From Lachnospiraceae bacterium MA2020 (GTDB lineage: Bacteria > Bacillota > Clostridia > Lachnospirales > Lachnospiraceae): a stretch of DNA of 64,000 nucleotides. The stretch covers positions 227,630 through 291,629 of the forward strand of contig KN050797.1 in assembly GCA_000746015.1 (NCBI GenBank). Reading direction: 5' to 3'. Each line of letters begins with the position of its first letter. The stretch's first letter is position 1. The translations under genes were made by a program, and so were the position numbers. The notes beneath the pieces are model-generated. The model searched no databases. It was not told the origin of the DNA and saw only the letters and a program-made list of their open reading frames with translations. This document shows positions 26,512 through 35,295 of this stretch, piece after piece.

Positions 26512-27591
26512 ATGGGAATTTTGCAATTCGAGGGTTCAAACGTAATTCTTAAATATAGTTCATATATCACATGTGTTGGGACACCGGGAAAAGATGAAAA
26601 AGTTACCATATATTTTAGAAAGGCTCCAGATGAAAATAAAATAGAATATCCGTGCGCTACTTTTAATATGCAGAAGGACTATGCTTGTTTTGAAAGCATT
26701 GCATTCTCAATATGGAGTGAATATCCTAAGTGTCATATAAATCTTAAGTATGATCCGTACGTATGGAATGGTGAAATATCAGGTCTTAAAGATGACGAGA
26801 ATGCGAGAAATCCTAGATTGTTAAATTATATGCGCTTTTTATATAGAGCATGGAAGATGAAATCATTATACTCGACCAGATTTTTCATAGATGATATGAA
26901 TGTAAAAGAGGTCGAGAATTTTGGGATACAGTATGAATCTGCTTTGAAGAACGATAACCTTGTTTATTCTGGTCCGACAAAAGAAACGTCTGTATCATAC
27001 AAATCGAAATTAGAAAACTTAATAGAAAAGTATTTTGTTTTGACGGGGATAAAAGAAGAAAGTATCGTCTCTCAAAAAGAGTTCATATTGCGGATTATTG
27101 TCCTTCATGATCAACTTCCTTGTAGTATATTTTATGAAAATGAGAAGACAAGGCTATTTAGTGATGGTTATATTGATTTATGGGGAGTGGATGAAATTAA
27201 TAAACAAATCTGCATATTTGAGCTAAAAGAGGATGGAAATACTAAACTTGGTATAATTTCGGAGTTGTTTTTTTATTCGTGTATACTGAAAGATATTGTT
27301 GAGATAGGGAAAGATTATAAAGAAAGTACTTTTCGAGGAGTTCAGAAGTTATGGGGAAAGAAGTGCTGGACAATAAGTGCATTATTCTTAGTGCCTTCAT
27401 TTTATTCGTTTCTTGAAGAAGATAATCGCATTGATAGAATAATTGATGAGATGAATAATACAGCAGATGAAATAATAAAATATGGATATATTAAGTACGA
27501 TCAAAAGAAAATGGTTGAGGATGAGCAAAGATTTAGAGAGGATGTAAGCAAGAAATGGAAGATATTATCTAAAAACAGGAGGCAAGAATAA
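26512..27591 (+). CDS. Putative PD-(D/E)XK nuclease-like protein
   Basis: 359 residues, not recognised by family. The C-terminal half has a nuclease-like core: D222 in DGYIDLWG, then E237-x-K239 in ICIFELKEDG, spaced as in the D ... ExK motif of PD-(D/E)XK enzymes, with a following helix (LGIISELFFYSCI). The N-terminal 160 residues are unassigned. GAGGGGG precedes the ATG. Its base composition is more AT-rich than the flanking core genes, and it lies between an IS and decayed genes, fitting a transferred island. A defence nuclease is inferred, not shown. Confidence 0.6.
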   Translation: MGILQFEGSNVILKYSSYITCVGTPGKDEKVTIYFRKAPDENKIEYPCATFNMQKDYACFESIAFSIWSEYPKCHINLKYDPYVWNGEISGLKDDENARNPRLLNYMRFLYRAWKMKSLYSTRFFIDDMNVKEVENFGIQYESALKNDNLVYSGPTKETSVSYKSKLENLIEKYFVLTGIKEESIVSQKEFILRIIVLHDQLPCSIFYENEKTRLFSDGYIDLWGVDEINKQICIFELKEDGNTKLGIISELFFYSCILKDIVEIGKDYKESTFRGVQKLWGKKCWTISALFLVPSFYSFLEEDNRIDRIIDEMNNTADEIIKYGYIKYDQKKMVEDEQRFREDVSKKWKILSKNRRQE

Positions 27592-27593
27592 TT

Positions 27594-27710
27594 ATGACAA
27601 TAGATCAGGCTGTTGCTGCTATTTCCGTTAGCGAGCATTTAAGACCAGATTTTGTCAAGGTTTTGTTCTTAAAAAATGGTAATGGATTGATATCAGGTTA
27701 TCATATATGA
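27594..27710 (+). CDS. Small 38-residue frame of unknown status
   Basis: ATG 27594 follows a good AGGAGG site eight to twelve bases upstream and reads MTIDQAVAAISVSEHL... to TGA 27708. The ribosome site suggests a once-translated gene start, but the frame runs directly into DUF2075-like sequence in another frame, so it may be the 5' stub left by a deletion. No family recognised. Confidence 0.35.
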   Translation: MTIDQAVAAISVSEHLRPDFVKVLFLKNGNGLISGYHI

Positions 27711-28281
27711 CAATCTAGGTGGTATGCATAAGGCGATAAAGAAAAAGGCTAGGAGCCGAGAATATTCATTATCGAGGGTTGTGTCTACGATGGATTGGGA
27801 ATATAAGAATACGGACTATCCGCATTATAAGCATTATTGGGATATAGAAATAGGGTCGTGGCAGATTCCATGGAATGAGGAAATCTTTTGGAGGGATATG
27901 TACGATTCATTAAGCAAGCGTGAGATAAAAAAATATAATATGCTGGATTGGGCAGAAAAAGACTATTCAGTTAATGAAGCTGGTTCTACGTTTACCGTTC
28001 AGGGATTTGATTTATCATATGTTGGAGTGATTCTTGGTCCATCAGTCCGCTATGATAAAGATAAAAAAGTAATATGGTTTGATGAGCGGTATAAATCACA
28101 GGAATATATGAAAGGGTATCGGATGATGGAGGATGGTACAAAGGTTAATATAACTTCTCAGATTGCAAAAAACGAGTTACGTGTACTACTTACCAGGGGC
28201 ACAAAGGGATTATATATTTATGCGTGTGATTCAGAGTTAAGGCAGGTACTGAAGGAGTCTGTACTTTGCAAGGAGAGTTGA
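27691..28281 (+). pseudogene. DUF2075 helicase-family C-terminal remnant
   Basis: About 197 codons matching the end of DUF2075 (Schlafen-group-like DNA/RNA helicase) proteins: YQVIIYDNLGGMHKAIK, LSRVVSTMDW, GSTFTVQGFDLSYVGVILG and the terminal LLTRGTKGLYIYACDSEL. Homology begins before the first ATG (27724), just after an in-frame stop at 27688. The N-terminal ~400 residues with Walker A and B are absent. It therefore cannot be an active ATPase. A deletion remnant inside the island. Confidence 0.75.
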
Positions 28282-28323
28282 AAATAATGAGTGGGTTAAG
28301 GTATTACAAAGAATAGATATGAT

Positions 28324-28604
28324 ATGAAGGATAAAGTATTTGTCTACATAGATAATAAATATAAGGTTTTATCGGAATACCTATGGAAGAAATATGACAG
28401 TAATGCAGTATTCAGACATACGGATAACAAAAAATGGTTTTCACTTGTGATGGATGTCAGTGGAGATAAGCTGGACTTAGCAGCATTGTTAGTGTGCCTG
28501 TTATAAATCTAAAGGTTGATGATCTGTTTCTACGAGATATGCTTATAAAACAGCATTGAATCATTCCAGCATATCATATTAACCAGCTATATAATTATAT
28601 TTGA
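28324..28604 (+). pseudogene. YjbR/MmcQ-family pseudogene (frameshift plus stop)
   Basis: The first frame gives YLWKKYDSNAVFRHTDNKKW, FSLVMDVSGDKLDL, clearly YjbR. It then runs out of homology and stops at 28506. Homology resumes in another frame as VPVINLKVDDLFLRDM (from 28494), hits TGA at 28557, then continues as IIPAYHINQLY. One frameshift and one nonsense codon are thus needed to explain it. Confidence 0.75.
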
Positions 28605-28698
28605 ATATAAATGAGAACGACACATCTGAATTGGCAGGTGAACCATGAAACTTTAGTTTTTCTGGCATAGGCATCATATGATTTGAGAGGTTGCATAA

Positions 28699-30561
28699 AT
28701 GGCATTAAGAAACAAACCAACAAGATGGACAAATGAGTCATTTACAAGGGCAGTTAGTATGATATCTCCTTCGATTACTGTTATTGGAAAATATACAAGG
28801 TTATCAGACAAAATAGAATGCCGTTGTTCTAAATGTGATAATACATGGTTTCCTGCTGCAGGCAATTTGTTAAAGGGAGCGGGATGTCCTGAGTGTGCCA
28901 GGATAGAACTGAGTACAAGGATGAAGACCCGAGTGGCAAAAAGACATAAATGGACACAATCTTCTGTTAAGGAAAGGGTACATGAAATAGATTCAAACAT
29001 AGAAGTGATTGGAAACTATACCAAAACATCAGAAGTTTTAGAATGTTGTTGTAAAAAATGTGGTGCTACGTGGAATCCCACAGCGAATAATCTTTTGCAA
29101 GGAAGAAGCCATTGCCCTAATTGCGCTCAAAAAGCTTTTGTGAAGTCTTTTCAGATGACGCATGATGAATTTATCAAAAGACTACGGGCAGCTAATAAGA
29201 ATATTCTTGTATTGGGAAAATACACAACAACCAAGGCTCCTGTATTATGCCAATGTAAAACGTGCGGTTATGAATGGAGCCCTATTGGAGACAGTTTACT
29301 TAGCGGGAAAGGCTGCCGAAGGTGTGCATATAGAGAAAACCAAAAGAAAACTGTAATGACACATGAAGAGTTTATCAGTAAGTTAAATCAGATAAATGAA
29401 AATATAACAGTATTGGGATTGTATAAAGGCACTTACAAGGAAATTAGTTGTAAATGCAATGTTTGTGAAAATGAATGGAGAACAAAACCGCATTATCTTC
29501 TTACTGGACGAGGCTGCCCTGTGTGTGCTCATAGTTCAACATCATATATCGAGCAGTTCCTTCTTATTTCTTTTCGACATGTGTTGGGAGAAAAAGAAGT
29601 CCTTTCAAGAAACAGAACAGAGATTGGAAAAGAACTCGATATCTTTATTCCAAAGTACCATCTAGCCATAGAACCTGGTTCTTGGAAATTCCATAAGAAG
29701 AAAACTAGTACAGATGAGTTAAAAAGCAAACAGTGTCGTGAGAAGAATATAAGACTCATGACTGTATACTATGATTATGATGGTGATGCGAGTGATGAGA
29801 ATGATATATTATATTATTCACAGGATTTGTCAAAGAAGAGTGAACAGCCAAATTTAATAGCGTTATTTTATACTCTTCTACATATGATTGGAATTAATCA
29901 TGTTTTGAATGATGATGATTGGAAAAGAATAAGCGACTTAGCATATATAAAATCCAGGAGAATTACAACAAAACAATTCGTTGAACGATTAAAAGAAGTC
30001 AATCCACATATAAGTGTATTAGGGGAATACAGAAGTTCAAAGACAAAAACACTTTGTCGATGTGAGATATGTGGATATGAATGGGAAGTTGCTCCAGGAG
30101 ATTTACTATCTGGAAGAGGATGCCCTACTTGTTTTGAACGGCGAAGAGGTTTGTCAAATCGCCATTCAGAAAAAGAGTTTATTGATTTGTTGAATGAGAG
30201 AAATCCTAACATTGAACCATTGGAGGCTTATAAGGGAAGCAAAAAAAGAATAAAGTGTAGGTGTAAAAAATGTAATTATGTGTGGAATCCTCAAGCTACT
30301 TCTATAATAAATTCTAAGCCTACTGGATGTCCTAGGTGTGCAAGAACATTAAAGTTGGACACAAATAGTTTTACTAGACTTATGAAGGACATTAATCCTA
30401 ACATTGAGATTCTTGGTGAATATGTAAACACAGCAACTGGAATTAAATGTAGATGCAGAAGTTGCCTATATGAATGGAGTCCGCAACCCCATTCACTCAA
30501 AGCAGGACATGGGTGCCCATTTTGTTCAAAAAAGAAGGGTAGGAAGAAAGACGCCTACTAG
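28699..30561 (+). CDS. Zinc-finger-repeat protein with embedded PD-(D/E)XK/Vsr-like nuclease domain
   Basis: 620 residues built from seven copies of a ~55-65-residue unit: a short helix, N-I-x-V-L-G-x-Y, CxCxxC, a W, LL-x-G-x-GCPxCA. Four units precede and three follow a central domain (about residues 280-365) containing D314 in KELDIFIP and E325 in LAIEPGSWKFHKKK, a layout like Vsr/PD-(D/E)XK nucleases. The units resemble treble-clef/zinc-ribbon repeats (DUF4379-like) found in phage and mobile-element proteins. Likely a nucleic-acid-binding endonuclease, possibly homing or defence related. It ends before a terminator-like hairpin. Function inferred from architecture only. Confidence 0.7.
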   Translation: MALRNKPTRWTNESFTRAVSMISPSITVIGKYTRLSDKIECRCSKCDNTWFPAAGNLLKGAGCPECARIELSTRMKTRVAKRHKWTQSSVKERVHEIDSNIEVIGNYTKTSEVLECCCKKCGATWNPTANNLLQGRSHCPNCAQKAFVKSFQMTHDEFIKRLRAANKNILVLGKYTTTKAPVLCQCKTCGYEWSPIGDSLLSGKGCRRCAYRENQKKTVMTHEEFISKLNQINENITVLGLYKGTYKEISCKCNVCENEWRTKPHYLLTGRGCPVCAHSSTSYIEQFLLISFRHVLGEKEVLSRNRTEIGKELDIFIPKYHLAIEPGSWKFHKKKTSTDELKSKQCREKNIRLMTVYYDYDGDASDENDILYYSQDLSKKSEQPNLIALFYTLLHMIGINHVLNDDDWKRISDLAYIKSRRITTKQFVERLKEVNPHISVLGEYRSSKTKTLCRCEICGYEWEVAPGDLLSGRGCPTCFERRRGLSNRHSEKEFIDLLNERNPNIEPLEAYKGSKKRIKCRCKKCNYVWNPQATSIINSKPTGCPRCARTLKLDTNSFTRLMKDINPNIEILGEYVNTATGIKCRCRSCLYEWSPQPHSLKAGHGCPFCSKKKGRKKDAY

Positions 30562-30672
30562 ATGTCGGAGCAGCTTTGATGAAGAAACATAAATGACATG
30601 TCTTCAGATCTATTTACCAAATCCAAGTTTGTAGAGATTAGGCATAGTCGTTTATCTTGCAAGTTAATCGTA

Positions 30673-30718
30673 TTAAAGGGCTTCAGCCCAATTAGGACCG
30701 AAGCTCTTAATTTATTTT
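30673..30718 (+). terminator. Imperfect terminator after the zinc-finger nuclease gene
   Basis: TTAAAGGGCTTC pairs imperfectly with GAAGCTCTTAA and is followed by TTTATTTT. Confidence 0.55.
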
Positions 30719-30801
30719 GGAAGTCTTACTCCATACATAGAATTATAGAGTCGCAAAATTACTAGAAGTTAATAATGATGATCCGACTAGGGGGCACATA
30801 C

Positions 30802-30849
30802 TTGACAAATATATGCTAATATAATAACATAAATTCGTAAAAGACGAAT
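30802..30849 (+). promoter_or_regulatory. Promoter and operator-like repeat of the ATPase/TOPRIM/nuclease unit
   Basis: -35 TTGACA (30802-30807), 17 bases, -10 TAACAT (30825-30830). Directly downstream lies a 6-bp inverted repeat ATTCGT ... ACGAAT (30833-30849) where a repressor could block transcription. Confidence 0.6.
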
Positions 30850-30874
30850 ATATGAAAAAACGGAGGTGAGTAAA

Positions 30875-31972
30875 ATGATTGTCATGGATGTAAGACTAAA
30901 TCATATATATGGCTTTGATGATTTTCATATTAATTTTACATATCCAAGAAAACTATCTGTTTCTTTGTTGGGAAGTGAATCTCTTGAAGGTAGGGAGCGC
31001 TTTCGCTTTAAGAAAGCGGTTATTCTCATGGGGACAAATGCAACTGGCAAGACCAGCCTTGGAAGAGCATTGCTAAAAATATTCAAATCCATAAAAGAAT
31101 CAAACGAAGCTATACTTAGAGAATTAAATGAGGGGGATTATCCTTCTGAATTTCAGGTGGATTTTGTGAATCAGGGATTTGTGCTACATCGTTTGTCTGG
31201 CATTGTAGATGGGGAAAACGTTACGCTTAAATATTATTCGGCAGATATTGAGGAAATGGATTCGTATGAGATGGTTGTAGAAAAACTAGTTGACCGAACT
31301 TACGAAATAGGCGGAGATATCAAAGCGTTAAAAAAGGCAGTGGGTGTGCTTGAATATAGATTTGCATATCCGGAAATAGAGAACTCAATCAGACTTAATG
31401 ATGTAAATAAAACGGAGCTGCTTAAAACTTTGCGTGCAGTAATAGGTACGTTGGATCCAACATTAACAGATGTATCAATAGCGAAAGATCTTAAAGATTC
31501 TTTCATTATCAGACGTAGAGGAAAGGAAATCATAATTCAGGAAGGAAAGCTGTTAAATCGTGAACTGTTATCAAGCGGTACAGCAGAGGGAATTGATGTG
31601 GCAGTTTTTCTTGCATCTATGCTGTCAGAAAAAAATTGTTTTTATTACTGTGATGAGCATTTTTCATATATACAGAGTGATATTGAGAAAAGAATTTTTG
31701 GCTTGATGGTAGGAAAACTTGGGAAGAAAGAACAACTGATATTTACAACACATAATACAGATATGCTTAACCTGAATCTTCCAAAGCATGCGTTTGCATT
31801 TATGAAAAAAGAGATTGATGATGATAACTATAATGTTACAGTAACGTTTGCTTCTGAGATATTAAAAAGAAATACAGATTCCGTAAAATGTGCTATGGAA
31901 AATGATGTCTTTGGATCGATTCCTGATGATTCAATGCTGGATGAATTGGAGGACATCGTCTATGGAGAATAG
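30875..31972 (+). CDS. AAA/OLD-like ATPase (AAA_21 type) of a putative defence system
   Basis: 365 residues from ATG 30875, preceded by GGAGGTGAG. Walker A is GTNATGKTS (residues 53-61); a signature-like SSGTAEG, a Walker B-like FYYCDEHFS and the switch segment IFTTHNTDML follow, all as in ABC-related ATPases of anti-phage modules (RloA, AriA and OLD relatives). It overlaps the next gene (a TOPRIM-like protein) by 11 bases, a known pairing logic where the ATPase controls a nuclease. Own promoter and operator-like repeat upstream. The specific family was not recognised. Confidence 0.75.
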   Translation: MIVMDVRLNHIYGFDDFHINFTYPRKLSVSLLGSESLEGRERFRFKKAVILMGTNATGKTSLGRALLKIFKSIKESNEAILRELNEGDYPSEFQVDFVNQGFVLHRLSGIVDGENVTLKYYSADIEEMDSYEMVVEKLVDRTYEIGGDIKALKKAVGVLEYRFAYPEIENSIRLNDVNKTELLKTLRAVIGTLDPTLTDVSIAKDLKDSFIIRRRGKEIIIQEGKLLNRELLSSGTAEGIDVAVFLASMLSEKNCFYYCDEHFSYIQSDIEKRIFGLMVGKLGKKEQLIFTTHNTDMLNLNLPKHAFAFMKKEIDDDNYNVTVTFASEILKRNTDSVKCAMENDVFGSIPDDSMLDELEDIVYGE

Positions 31973-32483
31973 AAAATGCTTTTATCTTGTTGAAGGAGAG
32001 TGTGAGGAAAAACTTTTGAAAGCATTGAAGGGGCAGCCATCGCTGATAAATCCAGGAAGTGTAAAAAAATTCAATGTTGTTCAAAATGAGATTCCTGCAT
32101 CAAAGCTTATGTCATTTGATCCCGGAAGCAGAGTTGTACTGGTTTTCGATACTGACAAGGAAGTTACTGAACATTTGAAAAAGAATATCGAAAGGCTAAA
32201 GAAGGTGTGTTCAAAGGTTGAGGTGCTTACCATTGCTCAAGTGTTGAACTTTGAGGATGAAATGGTAAGAAGTACTGACGTAAGCAAGGCTCAAGAACTT
32301 ACGAAGAGTAATACTGTTTATGATATGAAAAGAGTAATAAACCGTATGAAGGATACAGATTTTAGACAGACTTTGAAAAGACATAAGTTTGATTTATCAA
32401 AACTTTGGAGTAAAAAACCGCCCAAGGCATTTTCATTTATAAAACAGCAGGCGGGTGAGATAATTGTTGGGGATGCCAGATGA
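31962..32483 (+). CDS. Small TOPRIM-like protein, partner of the ATPase
   Basis: 173 residues from ATG 31962; GGAGG lies eight bases upstream inside the ATPase gene, and the protein then begins MENRKCFYLVEGECEEKLL. E11 in LVEGE, followed by D63-T-D65 (VLVFDTDKE), matches the Glu and DxD metal-binding layout of TOPRIM folds (RloB, AriB/DUF4435 and OLD nuclease domains). It is shorter than those proteins. A nuclease activated by the upstream ATPase is inferred. Residues 110-173 are Lys-rich and helical. Confidence 0.6.
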   Translation: MENRKCFYLVEGECEEKLLKALKGQPSLINPGSVKKFNVVQNEIPASKLMSFDPGSRVVLVFDTDKEVTEHLKKNIERLKKVCSKVEVLTIAQVLNFEDEMVRSTDVSKAQELTKSNTVYDMKRVINRMKDTDFRQTLKRHKFDLSKLWSKKPPKAFSFIKQQAGEIIVGDAR

Positions 32484-32535
32484 GATTATTGGACCTGGTG
32501 GTTCTGCGCTAAAAACCTAAAAAATGGGAGAGTAT

Positions 32536-33312
32536 ATGGGATTAACTGATAAGCAAATTGTAGCAATTCAGGATAGAGTGAGCTTTAATGATATTAACAG
32601 AATAAACAATTCTATTGTTCAGCAGGCAAAAAATTGGATAAGGCCTAATGCAGAGTTAATCGAGAGTATAGAGGCGAGCAAAGAAAATATGATTCTCCGA
32701 CAGGCAGAAGCAAATGCAGAGGCGTATGCTAAGGTATTGCGTACTTCACCTTTTCTTTTTGATGAGGTTGTTGGTGCGCTTGCATCTCTGTGTGGTAATC
32801 CATCATTTAATTCATCTTCACTTGAAAATCAAATGAACGACTATATTAGGGACATTTTGGGACGTGGATTACAAGTTCGGGATCAGACAAGGCAGGGTAT
32901 ATCTGGAAACTCAAGTTCAGCGGAAAAAGGACGGGCGGGGGAACTAGATATACAAATCCGAAATAATGGAAGACCAATCGGCATATATGAGGGGCTTCGT
33001 TTGGATGGAGTTAATTCAAAAGATATATATGACCATATAAAAAAGGCAACTATAAACTATAATCCGCAAGGAGTAAAAGAAGTGTTTATCGTTGCATATG
33101 TACGTGGGTATTCCACAGGATTTGGTGGATTTTGGAATAGCTTTATAAAATGTGTAAAAGGCTATCAGGCATCAGACACAGAGTATGAAATACAATGGGA
33201 TGATGCAGAAGAGGATACAGGATTATCAGCAGTTAGGTCATTACATGGTATTTATTTTATGGATGATGTGGAGCATAATGTTCATATAATGGCGGTGAAG
33301 TTGATGAAATAG
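32536..33312 (+). CDS. PD-(D/E)XK-like protein, third gene of the putative defence unit
   Basis: 258 residues from ATG 32536 (GGGAGAG just before); ATG 32524 in the same frame has no ribosome site. The core reads AGELDIQIRNNGRPIGIYEGLRL: E136, D138 and E152 occupy nuclease-fold positions, but the usual ExK lysine is replaced (E-G-L), as in some variant or inactive members. A helical N-terminal half (1-115) may be a sensor or oligomerisation region. It lies 52 bases after the TOPRIM-like gene. It may recognise or cut target DNA/RNA; no function can be assigned. Confidence 0.55.
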   Translation: MGLTDKQIVAIQDRVSFNDINRINNSIVQQAKNWIRPNAELIESIEASKENMILRQAEANAEAYAKVLRTSPFLFDEVVGALASLCGNPSFNSSSLENQMNDYIRDILGRGLQVRDQTRQGISGNSSSAEKGRAGELDIQIRNNGRPIGIYEGLRLDGVNSKDIYDHIKKATINYNPQGVKEVFIVAYVRGYSTGFGGFWNSFIKCVKGYQASDTEYEIQWDDAEEDTGLSAVRSLHGIYFMDDVEHNVHIMAVKLMK

Positions 33313-33420
33313 ATGAAAAGTATAAAAAGATTGAAAGCCTGATGCATAGTTGCCTTTTTGTTTCTGGTTTAACATAAAATAAAAATTTGTTGGAATGTGG
33401 TAAGATTATAAAGAAATAAC

Positions 33421-34188
33421 ATGAACAGTAGGGATTCTATGCTTATCCTTGCGATAATACCAAGTTTGATATTGCTATTTGCCGTATGGAAATTTGATAC
33501 GGTAGAAAAAGAACCAATCGGACTATTAGCAAAGCTCTTTTTTGGCGGTGCGCTAACAATTCTAAGTGCACAACTTATTGGTTTCTTAGGTGAGAAGCTT
33601 TTGCGGATGTGTAATAAAGATACAGGCTCACTAGTGTACTTTTTTCTTTTTTCATTTTTCCTTGTGGGACTCGTTGAGGAAATGGGTAAGTTTCTAGTGC
33701 TTAGATTTCTCACATGGAAAAGTAAAGAGTTCAACTATACCTTTGATGGTGTCGTATATGCCGCAATGGTGTCGCTTGGTTTTGCGACTATAGAAAATAT
33801 CATCTATGTAATCGTAAACGGACGCGGCGCAAGTCTTGTGAGAGTTCTTTTGCAGGCACCGGCGCATCTCATCTATGCGATATTTATGGGATATTTTTAT
33901 GGACTTGCCAGATTAAATAAGGGGCTTGGAGATCAGAAAAAAGTCATAATACATACAGCGGAGGCTGTGATAGTTCCAGCTGTAATGCATGGTCTTTATG
34001 TATTTTGTCTAGGTACGAAAAAGAGCATCTTCTTTATCTTGTTTGCAATATATGAAATCGTGATAACAGCTTTTACTGTATGGCAGTTTTTGAAACTTTC
34101 AAAGAACGATACGCTGATTCCGGGGATGGAATTCACAATCGATTGGGATGATGACGAGCAGGAGGGGACAGATGAAGGTAAAATGTGA
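33421..34188 (+). CDS. PrsW-family intramembrane metalloprotease
   Basis: 255 residues with about eight membrane segments. Family motifs: DTVEKEP near the N-terminus, LVEEMGK (EExxK), DGVVYAAMVSLGFATIENIIY, an HLIYAIFMGYFYG segment and VMHGLYV. In Bacillus, PrsW starts cleavage of an anti-sigma factor under stress; no such partner gene is adjacent here. The stop lies within the next gene, a zinc-ribbon protein, suggesting coupled expression. Confidence 0.88.
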   Translation: MNSRDSMLILAIIPSLILLFAVWKFDTVEKEPIGLLAKLFFGGALTILSAQLIGFLGEKLLRMCNKDTGSLVYFFLFSFFLVGLVEEMGKFLVLRFLTWKSKEFNYTFDGVVYAAMVSLGFATIENIIYVIVNGRGASLVRVLLQAPAHLIYAIFMGYFYGLARLNKGLGDQKKVIIHTAEAVIVPAVMHGLYVFCLGTKKSIFFILFAIYEIVITAFTVWQFLKLSKNDTLIPGMEFTIDWDDDEQEGTDEGKM

Positions 34189-35049
34189 ATACTGTGGTCA
34201 GCAGATAGATGAGAGTCAAAAAATCTGTCCAATCTGCGGAGCACCCATGCCAACAGCAAATCGAGTGGCGGGGGATCAGCCGAAAACTATCGAAGAGCTA
34301 AAGCAGTGGTATATCGATCATAATCTTCCGCCGGAAAGAATCACAAGATTCTTTATCGGTAAGGATATAAAAGAGCCCAAGGCATTTGGAATATACAAAA
34401 ATAGTGCGGGTGACTTCGTTGTATATAAAAATAAGAGTAACGGCGAAAGAGTAATCCGTTATCAGGGAACAGATGAAGGTTATGCTGTAAATGAGCTGTA
34501 TCAGAGGCTTAGAAGTGAGATTGCTGATCAAAAAGCAAATGGCAGAGGCAGCAGTAACAAAAATAAAAACAAGAACAAGGGAAAAAAGGAAGGCACCAGC
34601 ATCGGTGATGTACTTTTAACGATAGTTCTTCTTCCCTTTGTATCTCCTGTTTTTGCAGCGATATATATTGCCATCGCAGTATTTATAATAAGCTTGTTTG
34701 ATCATTCTCCGGCAAAAGGATACTATAACTACAACGGAAAAGATTATTACTATCAGGGTTCATCGTGGTATTCCTACGATCCGGTTCTGGACGACTGGTC
34801 ATATGCTTCAAACAAGGATGAACTAAACGAAATAATAAACAGTGATACCGATAATGATTACCGCGTAGACTACAATGATGGAAAGCGGTTTGAAGACACG
34901 AACTGGTATGATAGTGGTACTTCGGATGATGATTCAGATTGGGATTCTGACAGCTTTTGGGGAGATTCGGATAGCTCATGGGGGATTCCACGTGGGACAG
35001 TGGCGGTTCATGGGATTCTGGAGACTCTGACTGGGATTCGGACTGGTAA
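34172..35049 (+). pseudogene. Zinc-ribbon membrane protein with a C-terminal frameshift
   Basis: Starts at ATG 34172 (GGAGGGGACAG upstream), overlapping the PrsW gene. It has an N-terminal zinc ribbon (CEYCGQQIDES...CPICGAP), a ~80-residue domain, a Lys/Asn-rich linker, a TM segment (about 150-175) and a Tyr/Asp/Ser/Trp-rich tail. At G-run 34980-34984 the frame changes: the annotated frame runs on to 35218 through a terminator, whereas the alternative frame continues the DS/DW-rich tail (STWDSGGSWDSGDSDWDSDW) to TAA at 35047-35049, just before the terminator. One missing G explains it. Either a real mutation or a sequence error. Confidence 0.7.
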
Positions 35050-35088
35050 AAATAAAAAAGTGCGGAAAGCACTTTTTTATTTTTTTAA
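35049..35088 (+). terminator. Terminator after the zinc-ribbon gene
   Basis: AAAATAAAAAAGTGC/GCACTTTTTTATTTT perfect stem, loop GGAAA, further T-tract. It supports 35049 as the real end of the upstream gene. Confidence 0.85.
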
Positions 35089-35100
35089 ATGTGTTCAACA

Positions 35101-35150
35101 CGTCAAAGCGTTGAAAATACAGAGCGCCAAAGCGTTAAAACAACAGAGCG
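35101..35150 (+). repeat. Two-copy direct repeat of about 24 bp
   Basis: CAAAGCGTT-A/G-AAA ... ACAGAGCG occurs twice in tandem between the terminator and the lipoprotein gene. No gene is supported in 35089-35295. Confidence 0.5.
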
Positions 35151-35295
35151 AAAGTGCGGCAATAGCAACAAAAACATTTAAATTGATTGATTTTATTGTG
35201 CTATTTATAAATTTTTGATATACTTTATAAGAAGTTTATTAAAAATCAATTGTGTACGAAGTGTGGGTGTCGTACATAAACAAGGAGGATTGTGT

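Noticed and set aside
35050..35218. Extra ~57-residue C-terminus of the zinc-ribbon protein in the unshifted frame
   Set aside because: It would be translated through a strong terminator and short direct repeats; the alternative frame gives a tail consistent with the preceding composition.
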